From: Hygrocybe punicea
Lineage: Eukaryota > Basidiomycota > Agaricomycetes > Agaricales > Hygrophoraceae
Length of the DNA stretch: 64,000 nt
Assembly (NCBI GenBank): GCA_963556145.1
Contig: OY744461.1
Location: 1,984,001 to 2,048,000 of the forward strand
Direction: 5' to 3'
The translations under genes and the position numbers were made by a program. Under the pieces are notes generated by a model, which searched no databases, was not told the origin of the DNA, and worked only from the letters and a program-made list of their open reading frames with translations. Shown one piece after another: positions 1 to 9,852 of the stretch (its first letter is position 1; the number at the start of each line of letters is the position of its first letter).

Positions 1-1
1 T

Positions 2-127
2 AAGAATGCTCACATGGCCGCACGCTGTTTTGCGTGGGAAGTGTTTGAACAAATCCACACCAAGGGTTTCCGGAGTGCGTCATTGATCGGGAAATTACCT
101 TGTTGTCCTTTGGGATCAAGGATTTAG
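2..127 (+). CDS. possible 3' end of a gene cut by the window edge
   Basis: An open frame of 41 codons enters from the left edge and stops at TAG (125-127). It reads as plausible protein (AHMAARCFAWEVFEQIH) but I recognise no family, and no start is visible because the gene would begin outside the window. It could equally be chance. Confidence 0.2.
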   Translation, partial: KNAHMAARCFAWEVFEQIHTKGFRSASLIGKLPCCPLGSRI

Positions 128-967
128 CTCTTTAATAACTCTGGGTTATTCCTGTTGGGTGGTTGGGTTGTGGTGTGAATCCTATCAAAGGTTAGCTTTG
201 AGGGATACAACAAATACTTGACAATAATATAAGTCAGATGTATGACTTATAGAGGATGAGTGAACAGTGAGGTCTTCCCTACTGAAGGTAAAGACTTTGA
301 GTGACAAGAGGTATGCAAGAGTATAAGCAGATAATAACTCAAGCAAGTATGAACAGTGTAAGATGAACGAGTGTACAACAGTCAAGTATACAAGTAGCAA
401 GTATACAATGAGCAGAGGTACAACAGAGATGAGCGATAGATTATGGACAATGGGTGGTAGACGATGGGCGATGGGCGATGTAACAGTAGATGTCAGACAA
501 AAGGGAGGTGTGACAAAATACTATGTACAGAATGAATGAACTGAACAATAGGCAAGTAGAATTGATAATCAAGATATTGGACTTTATTCCGAAGCTTCAA
601 ACGCACATTGGCTACTAGTGCAGAATAAAGTACTGGGATATCTTTGGTGATGATCAATAGAACTTGAAAGAAATTGAATGTGACTGTACTATGTGACAGA
701 ACACAAAGAATATGTATCAAACAAGTAATAAGGGAGTATCAATATATCTGAGATTGATATCCTTAAACAAATGAATGATGACCTGAACTGCAATTGGTAT
801 TTGGGTACCAGCTACTACCAAAGTAGGTAATACAAACAAATACAGAGGGGTGAATCAGAATCTGGGAGAGGGACTGTCCTGTGACTGGGCCTGTCAGATT
901 AGGTGACTGAGCCATCTCCAGCAGAAACTGGGCTCTATATATACCTATTCTACAGCAGGAGTCATAC
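128..967. other. gene-free stretch
   Basis: AT-rich, with short minus-strand open frames of no recognisable character. Low-complexity runs such as cgatgggcgatgggcgatg near 460-480 are present. I see no gene, RNA or complete transposon end here. Confidence 0.5.
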
Positions 968-1316
968 TGAGTCATAGAATGGTATATCAAATGGAGAGCA
1001 TAGGATATGATTCATAGGGAGTCATATAGAGGAGAGGCATAGGTTTATGACTCATAAGGAGTCATAATGATGAAAGGCATGGGGGGTTATGACTCATAAG
1101 GAGTCATAAGAAAGGAAGGCATGGGTTTGTGACTCATACAGAGTCAATTAATGAGTCACATAGGTATTATAATCAAAGGAGGGGGCATAATGAGTCAGAA
1201 ATAGTCAAAATTAGTCATAGGTGGTCATAATGAGTCATGGGGGGTCATGAATATGTCATAAGGGTCATAATTTGTCATGGATAGACCAATGAGTCACATT
1301 TGATGGGAGTGAGTCA
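968..1316. promoter_or_regulatory. cluster of nine TGASTCA (Gcn4/AP-1 type) sites in degenerate gtcat repeats
   Basis: Exact TGACTCA or TGAGTCA heptamers begin at 968, 1048, 1090, 1130, 1152, 1191, 1231, 1290 and 1310. This is the consensus for Gcn4/AP-1 bZIP factors. They lie in a degenerate array built on agtcata units, so the density may simply follow from repeat amplification. No neighbouring intact gene is available to be controlled; a decayed transposon promoter or LTR-like region is possible. Confidence 0.5.
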
Positions 1317-1437
1317 TGTTGCTGGTCTAATCTTGGGTGTGTGAATCAAAGGCAAGGGCTGTGCCAGGGTGTGCTTCTAGAATCATCTTCCTGAGGCTGT
1401 GCTTCTTGATCAATTGATGCCATGCCATGTGTGTATC

Positions 1438-1815
1438 CTTATCAGTTAAGAAAAAGATAAGATCTGGGCTGGGCTGTATTTGATCAATTGATGTGAAATA
1501 TGATGTGCTTCTTGATCAGGGGATGATGGGTGGCATGTGTTATCTCTATGATTGGAGATAAGGATGTGGCTGTGCTTCTTGTGCTTCTTTGGCCTCTGAT
1601 AAGATGTTTTGGGGGCCTTATCAGTTAAGATAAGGGTATTCCTTCATTTCCTCTGCATAGATAAGGGTTTTCTTGTATGTCCCTTCTGTAGATAAGGGTT
1701 TCCTTGCATGTCCCTTGTTTAGATAAGGGTTTCATATATGTCCTATGTGCAGATAAGGATTTCCTGTGTGTCCTATATGCAGATAAGGGTATTCCTTTCT
1801 ACTCCATATGCAGAT
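1438..1815. repeat. tandem repeat carrying GATA-factor-like sites
   Basis: About ten agataagg or cttatc motifs occur here. From about 1661 to 1815 they form a tandem array with a unit of about 30 bp containing agataagggtttcctt followed by tgtccct, repeated about five times with drift. GATA-type zinc-finger factors bind HGATAR, so the array is a potential binding cluster. No adjacent gene is identified. Confidence 0.5.
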
Positions 1816-1997
1816 GGGGGCATTCCAGTATGAATGGTCCTTGTAATGTGATGTGTGCTGTAGGGATGGTGACTAGTGACAGCATATTACTATGTTTTGA
1901 TCCGAATCCTGTTTGGATCATGACAACGCGCACACAGAAATGCATCTCAAGAAGCCCCAGCACACCCACCCTTATCAAAAATGACCCCCGCTGCACC

Positions 1998-2458
1998 TAG
2001 TGTTTAAAGGTCCGGTCCTGGTTGCTGTAACAGTCTTTTTTCATTAGAATCGGAATTTTGCTTGCTTAAAGGTGAAATTTGAGATTTTTGCACTGAATTT
2101 TTTTATGTGGACTGTTATGATAGTGCCAATAAGGGTGGGCAATTGTGTCTTGCACATTTCATTGCCTCTGGTTTATATAAATTGAAGGAATCTACCAACA
2201 AATGCAAAAAGTATACAAATGGTGAAAAATGCGGAGTTTGTACACTTTTTGAATTTGTTGGTGGATTCTTTGAATTCATATGAACCAGAGGCATTAAAAT
2301 ATGCAAGACACAATTGCTCTTCCTCATTGGCACTATCATAACAGTCCACAAAAAAAAATTCAGTGCAAAAATCTCAAATTTCACCTTTAAACAAGCAAAA
2401 TTCTAATTCTAATGACAAAAGACCGTTACAGCAACCAGGACCGGACCTTTAAACACTA
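1998..2458. mobile_element. 461-bp hAT-type MITE (fold-back) with 8-bp target duplication
   Basis: The element begins TAGTGTTTAAAGGTCCGGTC and ends with its inverse complement. Arms of roughly 200 bp are inverted repeats of one another around a short AT-rich centre. It is flanked by the perfect 8-bp direct repeat GCTGCACC (1990-1997 and 2459-2466). Eight-base target duplications and TAGTG-type termini are hallmarks of the hAT superfamily. It has no coding capacity and must be moved in trans. Confidence 0.85.
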
Positions 2459-2466
2459 GCTGCACC

Positions 2467-2960
2467 AGAACGTGCCACATCACAAGGCCCATCATTTATC
2501 GCAGTGCCAGCCCACGCACACGCGTCGAGAATGGCCCTGCACATCCCAACACCACCCCTGCTGCCCAACACTGACTGCGAGACTTGCCGTGTCCCCACAC
2601 CTGCCCAAATGGCCCCACCTCTCAACGAACCACCACCCCCACCAAGAAATGAGTCAATACGCATCCCAACAGGTGATCCCACCATGCTGGCATCAACACC
2701 CGACCAGTTCACACCCACATACACCCAAGAACCCATGCCCATGCAACACGATGCGTCAAAACATGTCCCAGACCCCATCCCCACCCCAAGTGCATACCCA
2801 CATGTGCCCACGCCAACCCAAGGTCATGACACCACCGTCCAGATGCTGCAACTGCTGCAAACAATGAGGCCAGACGACGTCGAGATGTGAGCCAATGTAT
2901 ATGAGGAGTCCGAGGAGGCGAAAGACATGAATACAGGCGATGCACTAGGGAGACAGAGAT
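2467..2960 (+). repeat. proline-rich degenerate sequence related to the nested element at 7.9-8.1 kb
   Basis: This C- and A-rich stretch shares phrases with 7930-8110, such as aaacatgtcccagac and gtgagccaa followed by atgtgaag-like sequence. It is therefore probably another, older copy of part of the same transposon family. The open frame at 2504-2890 has no recognisable domain and is better explained by composition than as a gene. Confidence 0.45.
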
Positions 2961-3284
2961 GAACGAGCAAAACAAGATGAGGACAACCGTGGAGACATGT
3001 CAGAACAAGGAGAAAATGCTACAAGAGCCCGAGAACGGCTCAAAACGTATGTTCACGCCCACCCACCCATGCGCTGACATCCCCTCAAGGACGGCCCACA
3101 CCCGAAGCCCCATATTTACACCCACATGATTTGATTGGGCCGAAGATGCCATGACAATCCCACTCCACCCTATTTTTGCAACCACATACCTGCCCCATGA
3201 CCTTTCAGCCCTCCATTCCAACTTGCGAAGACCATTCGCCACCTTACAGCGCTGTATTTGACGATCACATCAGGAAAAACACTA

Positions 3285-3400
3285 TAGCTCTGAGACACTC
3301 TCAGAGTGTCTCAGAGTGACCTGGGATGGTCTGAAAGCACAGTGGCTGACTATTCTGCACTGAGAGTGCTCTGGGACACTCTGAGACACTCTGAGGAAGG
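3285..3400. repeat. inverted cactctgagacactc repeats
   Basis: Short direct and inverted copies of ctctgagacactctcagag occur here and recur at 5228-5279 as actctcagac repeats, just inside the two ends of the 3268-5345 element. Subterminal repeats of this kind often serve as transposase binding sites; that role is inferred. Confidence 0.5.
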
Positions 3401-3449
3401 TCCTCAGACCATCACAAAGAAGTCTTGAGAGCTCTCGGAAGTATATGTT

Positions 3450-4155
3450 ATTGAAATAATGCTGTTCTGTAGTGCATGCTTCTGTTATCCGTAATTGAGA
3501 TGTTCATTCACAAAGTCAGAAGAAGTTCAAAATGCTGAGTAACATTAAAAATGTGAATAATATAATTCTAATTGTAATTTCAGTTGTATTTAATATATAA
3601 ATAAATATTAACTATCAATTATTAAATAATACTTTATCCTGAAATTATTATTAATTAAGTATCAATGACAATACAGCTGGTTGACTTACAAAGCACCGTT
3701 AAGTTAAGTGAGCTGGAGAGTAAGCAAAGCATGTGAGTTATATAGTGTTTGAAGATGTGCACGGACCATTTGTCTGTGTTTGATAGAAATGCATGCCAAA
3801 CATTGCCAATGTAGCGGTCAGGTGTCCAAAAAAGGCAATCATTTTATTGCCATAAAATTGACAACTTTTTAGGAAACAGTTTTCAAAGGGTCAGAGTCCC
3901 CAGGTTAGTAATGCCAAATGGAACTGATCCAACCCCAGTTCAAACTGCAAACCACAATCTCTATTTAGCTATGTAGATACTAAAATATATATTTTCATGT
4001 CTGAAATTGCGTATCATGTGATCATTACACGATTCGAGGTTTCTTCACCAACAACAACAACGCAAGGCCAATGAACGCAACATCATGTCGCGTTTATGGA
4101 CACACTGTGGTAAGTCTCATCATTTATCTTAACTTTACTATCTGTTACAGGAAAC
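3450..4155. other. AT-rich interior of the 3268-5345 element, no gene
   Basis: Strongly AT-rich around 3540-3660, with no open frame of interest and no recognisable RNA. It is the spacer between the left subterminal repeats and the CAG-rich array. Confidence 0.5.
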
Positions 4156-4900
4156 TTGACCGCGACCACATCGCAAGCCCACGCCAACGCCAACGCAATC
4201 CAACGCCAACGCAATGGCAACGGACGCGGGACAGCCGCAACCCCACCACCACCACCACCACCAGCAATGGCAATGGCAACGGCAACAATGATGACGGCAA
4301 CGGCCAGCAGCAGCGCCAACAGCAGCAGCGCTGGAAATAGCACGCCGGCAACAGCAGCAACACCGGCAACAGCAGCAACGCCGGCAACAGCAGCAATGCT
4401 GGCAGCAGCCGTGGCAGCAACACCACCCACGCCGTGGACAGCTGCAACATCACCACCACCATCACCACCAGCGGCGGCAACGGCAATGGCAATGGCCAGC
4501 AGCAGCGCCGGCAGCAGCAGCAGTGACGGCGGCAGCAGCAGCAGCAGTTGCAGCAGCAACGGCCACGGCAGCAACGGCCACAGCAGCAGCAGCAGCGGCA
4601 GCGGCAGCAGCAGCAGCAGCAGCAGCAGTTGCAGCAGCAGCAGTTGCAGTTGAAGCAGCAGCAGTTGCAGTTGCAGCAGCAGCAGTTGCAGTTGCAGCAG
4701 CAGCAGTTGCAGTTGCAGCAGCAGCAGTTGCAGTTGCAGCAGCAGCAGTTGCAGCAGCAGCAGCAGCAGTTGCAGTTGCAGCAGCAGCAGTTGCAGCAGC
4801 AACGGCCACAGCAGCAACGGCCACAGCAGCGGCAGCAACAGCGACAGTGGCAACGGCAATGGCAGCAGCAGCAGCAGCAGCAGCGCTGGATGGCTCCCCC
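4156..4900. repeat. CAG/CAA-rich trinucleotide array, includes a 21-bp tandem unit
   Basis: The stretch is dominated by GCAGCA, GGCAAC and GCAATG triplets. Between about 4630 and 4800 a 21-bp unit, cagcagcagcagttgcagttg with variants, repeats about six times. Because triplet repeats of this composition lack stop codons in most frames, open frames of 130-258 codons appear in five or six frames (poly-Gln, poly-Ala, poly-Leu, poly-Cys). This is compositional, and I do not call any of them a gene. Confidence 0.8.
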
Positions 4901-4911
4901 GCAGCCCAACT

Positions 4912-4964
4912 ACCTCGCGAAGTGCAGCGCCGTATCAATTGATACGTGCCTGCCATTCGCGAGG
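4912..4964. repeat. imperfect palindrome, copy A of the TCAATTGA family
   Basis: The outer arms are acctcgcgaa and ttcgcgaggA, and the centre is gtatcaattgatac (4932-4945), a perfect 14-bp palindrome. The same arrangement recurs at 8535, 8637, 38558 and 38699. It could extrude as a hairpin or bind a dimeric protein; function unknown. Confidence 0.75.
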
Positions 4965-5095
4965 AGAACAGAGCTATGAGGGGGTGAGCCCACCTTGGTC
5001 CTGGGTTCAGACGTGTCTGAACCCAGACCGAACGCGGAGAGACAGTTCGATGCCGTCTGGGTCTGGGTTTGGCCCTGCGCCAAACCAGACCTGAA

Positions 5096-5156
5096 GTTCA
5101 GTTCACGGTTCCGCCAAAAAGGCAGAACCGGACCGAATTGAACTTCAGCAACACTA
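5096..5156. mobile_element. right-end fragment of the TAGTG..AAGTTC hAT-like family
   Basis: The inverse complement of the sequence ending at 5156 begins TAGTGTTGCTGAAGTTCAAT, resembling both ends of the element at 38256-39560 (TAGTGCTRCCAAAGTTC). Short ggttc/gaacc inverted blocks precede it. I could not find a matching left end, so the copy is probably truncated or too decayed. Confidence 0.5.
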
Positions 5157-5345
5157 GTACTGTGGGTACAGGTGCAGTGTTCAGAACGTATTCTCTAACA
5201 TGTAAACTCTATTGGACTCTATGGGACTCTGAGGTAGTCTGCAGCACTCTCAGACACTCTCAGACACTCTCAGACACTCCTGTGACACCCTGGGAAAATG
5301 CAACATTCCCAGGATAACGTGAGAGCCAAAGTGTTTTTCCTGATG

Positions 5346-5919
5346 CACGACCACAGACCCACCCTCAACATGTTTTTATTGCCCCCACAGGCCCCATCAT
5401 GACACGAAGCCACCCAGCCAGCATTGTGCCCAGACGACCAATCATCACCAAGCCCTTTACCACAGCCAATTTGACTCCACATCATTCCAAGCACCTCAAT
5501 TTGGATCATGACCCACGACTCATGGACTTGAGTAGGACTCTCCAGGCCCTAGGTTGGAAGAGACCAAGGTAGACTTTAGTTGTCTTTTACTCTATGATCA
5601 TCTTTTGTCACTGCTTTTACCCAATCCCCATCTTTGTTCTTTCTATTTTCTTTTCTTTCTCTTTTTCTTTTTCTTCTCTTTTCTTTTCTTCTCACTGGCA
5701 GTGGGGATGCTGCCATTTTGGAGGGAGATGCATGGACTAGTGGATTGTGGCCACTAGTCCACGGTTCGAGCCAGTAGATAGCCCTGTTTGGTAGTCAGTA
5801 GAGATTCAGATTTAGCTTTAGCCTCAGAGCCTAGTGATAGCTCGAGGACTCTCTTTGTGTCGACCGGTAAGCTCAACATTTTCTGCAAATGTATACAACT
5901 AACTGGCAACCAGTGAGAA
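5346..5919. other. gene-free stretch with a pyrimidine tract
   Basis: This contains a polypyrimidine run at about 5637-5695 (ttctttctattttcttttc and similar) and a phrase TAGCCCTGTTTGGTAG near 5778 that resembles the generic PIF/Harbinger terminal motif, though no inverse partner was found on the right. No gene was recognised. Confidence 0.4.
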
Positions 5920-6699
5920 ATGCCACCATTCATTCAACAATGTTGTCCCACGCTCAACACTTCGTGGGAGAAGACCCCACCACCCTCCCAATGTTGTCAT
6001 GCTGTCACTACTCCAGTTGTCAATCCAATACCAAAGATGAAAGCAACTAGTGCAAAGCTAGCACCCACTCCATGTGCCAAGCTCATGAAGTAAATGGCTG
6101 TTGATAATTTCAATGATAATTGCCAAGATGAGACCCAGCATCTTGGTCAGAAGCGACGAATGGAGCATGATGAGAAGATGGCATCAATCAACCTCAAAAG
6201 GTGCAAGTATGAACTCAGATATCACGCATCTGCTGCATCTGGTGCAGAGATCCCACCGATTACAACTACAACAACAAACTCCAGTGAAGACAAGCAGATC
6301 CAGATCCTATGTCTTCAGATCCAGCTTGCAGAACTTACAAATCAAAACCAGGCTTTTGCATGCCAAATGGCACATTCTCCACAAGCCTTATTGCCAGCTT
6401 TTTGCAGCGGTAAATCATTGACTCCAGGAAGTAGCTCCATTAGCAGGCCCAATCAAGGGGACTACGCTATCTCTGAGGACTATTTGAACACCAACAAAGG
6501 AGGGCCCTCACGGATGACAGGTTACATCATCCCTGATCTTAGTGGACAAGGAGGATCAAACGTAGGCAGCCAGTGGGTGGAGACTGCAGACCAGGGACTA
6601 TTTTTTACATATATGTTTTTTTGCAACATCTCAGACACTACATACATATTTGTGTATGTATTTAAAAAAATTCCATGTTGTCAAACAGTAGTTCTTTGA
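5920..6699 (+). pseudogene. probable accessory (second) protein of the Harbinger transposon, broken
   Basis: An open frame from ATG 6094 encodes about 200 aa with a charged, coiled-coil-like stretch (EDKQIQILCLQIQLAELTNQ). This is like the accessory DNA-binding ORF that accompanies PIF/Harbinger transposases. The same frame is open upstream from ATG 5920 through a single TAA at 6091-6093, and a further TGA sits two codons before 5920, suggesting a longer ancestral protein with nonsense mutations. It converges on, and slightly overlaps, the transposase 3' end, the usual two-gene layout. Assignment rests mainly on position; I cannot see a clear Myb/SANT motif. Confidence 0.45.
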
Positions 6700-8246
6700 G
6701 CTGTTTGCATTTTCCTTTACCCCTCGTCTCTTGTTGTGCATCTGAGAGTTCATGGCCAGGCCTTGCCCTTGTTCCATCATCTCCAATATCTCTCCCTTCT
6801 TGTATGAGTTCTGCTACAAAATCTTGGTCTTCATGTTCCTGTTCAATTATACTGATAAGTGTATGGATGACAATACAGGTATTCACCCAAACCAAAGCAG
6901 GTTCATGGTGCTGCAAACTGTTTATCTGCTGTCATAATCCTCAGAGGCAACCAAATCAGCCCTTGATGTATCCCATGGCATGTTCTGATTTGACTTGGAC
7001 CCATAGTTGAATGTTTTGTTTTCAGCCAGGTTCAAATAAGGCTTCTTGTATGGTGTAACGCACCAAGAATCCAGTGCATATGCTGAGTCCGCCCAGATCC
7101 ACTCATTGTTATTAAAAAGCTGGCTGCTTTGTTTATATGTACGAGCATCCCAGAACACAGTGGAGTCATGTGCACTTCTGCAGTGGCCAATCACATAGTC
7201 AATGATGCGTAGATTTGGGAGAGTAATGTGCTATATGATAAAGATAAGTGGTCGCTCGCCATTGGATTCAAGCACTCACCTGGACGTTCAAGGAATAGTT
7301 GCTCTTCCTGTTGAAGTATGCCTCACCATGGTGCCCCAGCTTCTCAAATAAGGGAATTAAGGTTCCATCGACCATGCAAAACCCATCTCGCCACTCAGGG
7401 CATGAGACTGACTCCACCCATTCCTTTGCTTCTTCCTTTTCCTCCTCCGATAGCCAATGAATCGCAACATCATGGAGTGCCAGAAATGCAACCATGACTC
7501 TGCATGTAGAATTGATGACATTTCCAGAACTAAGGTTGACCACAGGTACGGGTTTACCCATGAGTTTTAGGTCACAGTGGAGTGGTACAGAGGTACCACT
7601 CCGAGGGCTAGCTGGAGAGTCTCGCTGAAGAGCTGGCAAGGAATACTTGATTAGGAACTGCTACCAAACAGGGAACTATCTACAACAAACCATGGGAACC
7701 TCATCATGTGACTGGACACTTGCTACCACTCCAACAGGTGGTGCAGGTATGGGTACAGTTGCCAAATTTGGCACCCGCAAACAAACTGCAACCCGCACCT
7801 GCAACACCACAGTTTTCAATGGGTTGGTGATGCCAACAGGGCCACATGTTCTCAGGTATGTTTTGTTGGTATTTAACATTAAACTGACTATATTTTCTTA
7901 GATAATATTGAATAACAATACTACCACAACCAATGCTAATCCAAAACCCCATGCCTGTGCAAGAGGACACGTCTAAACATGTCCCAGACTGCGATCCCAC
8001 AATGCCAGCACCAACGCCCAGCCAATTGGCACCAACACCAACTCAAAGAAGTGCAAGCTGTGGCCTAATGGCATCAAAATGTGAGCCAACATGTATGTGA
8101 AGAATGGGGAGGATGGCTACACAGACAATGTGGAAACCCATAGTGAGGATGACAATGGTGATGAGGCTGACACAGACAGTGATGAAGCTGGGATGCAACA
8201 TGGATGACAGCAATGTGGACGACGGTGACATGGATGACCAGGACTA

Positions 8247-8345
8247 AGATACATGGCCATGACAATGATGGCCATGACAACAATGGCCATGACAATGATA
8301 GCCACAATGACAATGGACACGACGATGATGGCCACGATGACGCCA
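8247..8345. repeat. tandem atggccatgacaatg run
   Basis: Units of about 18 bp (gatggccatgacaatgatgg variants) are repeated about five times within the nested element. This gives Asp/His/Asn-rich frames on one strand and Ile/Val-rich frames on the other; neither looks like a real protein. Confidence 0.6.
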
Positions 8346-8534
8346 GCCGATTGGCCAACAGTGACAAGGTTGGCAACGACGAGGATGGAGGGGTAGATTT
8401 GGCCAAGGTGAGTCCCCTTCTTAATCACCCACTTGCCCTCACTGAATGATCAAGTGCCAAACAACCTGAAAGGCAAGGACAAGGACAAGGTGGGAGAAGA
8501 ATGGGCCAGGAGATAAAGAAGGCCCCCCTTAAAT

Positions 8535-8590
8535 GACCTCGCAAACCGCGTCAGCCATGTCAATTGACATGGTGATGCATTCACGAGGTC
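8535..8590. repeat. imperfect palindrome, copy B of the TCAATTGA family
   Basis: gacctcgcaaacc at the left pairs with the inverse at the right (attcacgaggtc). The central ccatgtcaattgacatgg (8555-8572) is a perfect 18-bp palindrome. It lies in the 7531-8825 element. Confidence 0.8.
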
Positions 8591-8636
8591 AACAATGACT
8601 AGGACAGAGGGGCGACAAGCCCCTACCACTGTGATA

Positions 8637-8692
8637 CCACTTTGCAAACCATGTTGGCCATGTCAATTGACATGGCGCCGCATTCGCAAGGT
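8637..8692. repeat. imperfect palindrome, copy C of the TCAATTGA family
   Basis: Located 46 bp after copy B, with centre gccatgtcaattgacatggc and outer arms tttgcaaacc / cattcgcaaggt, more diverged than B. It lies in the same nested element. Confidence 0.75.
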
Positions 8693-9371
8693 TGCAAGTG
8701 GGTGGCAAGGATACCCACGTAGCACCCACGGACCATACAGGTGCTACCCGTCACAGGTACGGTATTCATGGGTGCGGGTGTGGTATTGACAAACCCAACC
8801 CATCCCACACCCATGGTCAACCTTATCCAGAACATACCCCAGCCCACTGTGCAACCGCTTCAATGGAGGCTGCATTTCCATGGTGACCAAACTGGAAGAG
8901 AGCAATTGCAAGCTGGATCTGAACTGAAATCTGTGGGGAATTATTTGAGAACACTGAATGGCCCTCTATCATTTTCAACAGGCAATCAAATGTGTTGGGC
9001 AGGATGCATAGGTTTTTGCAGAACCATTTTGGATTGTCATGCTTGAAATTGACAAGGACCAAGGTGAGTTGTGAACACTTTGCAATGTTGTGTGGGTTGA
9101 TGACATGTGTGGTTGTGACTACCTGTAGTAGATCTGCAGTGGCTGCCATCCCACTCATATACTCTTCATCTGTGTCGTTGGCTGGCATGACCCTGGATGT
9201 ATTACCCAGAAGAAGAAGATGATCATGAAGACGAGGATCACGAAGACGAGGATCACGAGGATGAGGATGATGTGGTTGCCGAGGAAAATGACAAAGATGA
9301 AGCTGATGAAGATGCAGACAATGATCGCAGCCTAGAGGATGAGTCCGAGTCCATTTCAAAGTCTTGATCAT

Positions 9372-9852
9372 TCACATCCATAATCAGGTGCTGTAAGTCA
9401 TTGTCGGCTGTCTGTGTGACAGCTGGCATTGGGAGACAGTGGGCATATATTTGATATGATCAGATTTGAATTATGATATATAAAATTTGAAGTTATGGTA
9501 GCAAAGTTGGGATTGACATAAGGTAAATTTACATCGGGTTTCACACATCTCAGCCCAACTCCTGCCCCAACTCTGGTTGAGTTGAGGTCGAGTTGCAGTC
9601 AAGTTGGGGCAGAGTTGAGGCTCGAGTTGAGACCGAGTTGGGGATGCATGAAACCCCCTAATCGTACCTCTTGTTTTTAGAAAACAAAACTACGGCTTGG
9701 TAGGAGCCTGGGATTTTAGCCAATCCCAGTCCTGCCATGTCCGGACAGTGCAACCATTTCTGGATGAGGATCTGACAAAACCCGCAAATTTTGACCGGAT
9801 CCGGGATCTATCCTAATCGTAAGCGAGCCCTCGTTGTGGGTGAACCAGAGAA
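9372..9852. other. intergenic stretch with a fold-back at 9531-9661
   Basis: The sequence catcgggtttcacacatct followed by cagcccaactc (9531-9561) is matched by the inverse of gagttggggatgcatgaaacccc (9633-9655), with tandem gagttg units between. It may be the outer end of the Harbinger element or a small separate MITE; a left-hand partner of gggggtttcat was not found. The rest is probably the promoter of the gene starting at 9853. Confidence 0.45.

Larger units (their letters stand above)
3268..5345. mobile_element. candidate 2.1-kb non-autonomous element with 16-bp-plus terminal inverted repeats
   Basis: The left end CATCAGGAAAAACACT (from 3268) is matched, inverted, at 5330-5345, and the match continues imperfectly through TNGCTCT. 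Immediate flanks are gacgatca and cacgacca, agreeing at 6 of 8 bases, which could be a decayed 8-bp target duplication. Both ends carry cactctgaga-type subterminal repeats (3285-3400 and 5228-5279). The interior holds a CAG-rich array and a 55-bp palindrome; no transposase is present. Confidence 0.5.
7531..8825. mobile_element. 1295-bp non-autonomous element nested in the Harbinger transposase
   Basis: Termini are TAAGGTTGACCA at 7531 and its inverse complement at 8814-8825. They are flanked by the perfect 8-bp repeat TCCAGAAC (7523-7530 and 8826-8833). Removing the element and one repeat restores the conserved transposase frame, so the insertion is proven by its target. An 8-bp duplication suggests hAT (P elements also make 8 bp). 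Inside are a GATGGCCATGACAA-type tandem run, two copies of the 55-bp palindrome and a sequence shared with 2467-2960. No transposase is encoded. Confidence 0.9.
6660..9371 (-). pseudogene. PIF/Harbinger DDE transposase, decayed and split by a nested insertion
   Basis: Read on the minus strand, the N-terminal part (9371-8826) ends in the fungal Harbinger block QLAIALFQFGHHGNAASIE and AQWAGV. After a 1295-bp insertion plus one copy of its 8-bp duplication, the frame resumes without loss at 7522 (RVMVAFLALHD). The first catalytic aspartate is in FCMVDGTLIPL (about 7370), and the second in WIWADSAYALDSW (about 7100). The third catalytic acidic residue is in SEHAMGYIKG, reached only after a one-base deletion near 7009. 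Beyond it, in-frame TGA codons lie at 6956-6958, 6941-6943 and 6932-6934 where the family has arginines. The C-terminal block WVNTCIVIHTLI follows (about 6870). An intron is likely at 7195-7267. The element cannot make active transposase. Confidence 0.85.

Noticed and set aside
4083..4979. Large overlapping open frames (up to 258 codons) rich in Leu, Cys, Ala or Gln
   Set aside because: All come from the CAG/CAA triplet array, which lacks stops in most frames on both strands; no start context, domain or splice structure supports a protein.
5773..5800. TAGCCCTGTTTGGTAG as the left terminus of the Harbinger element
   Set aside because: It resembles generic PIF/Harbinger ends, but no inverse complement or TWA target duplication was found on the right side, so the boundary is not supported.
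8043..8449. Hydrophobic and Asp-rich frames around the atggccatgac run
   Set aside because: Tandem low-complexity sequence inside a non-autonomous transposon; the hydrophobic frame is the antisense of an Asp/His repeat.
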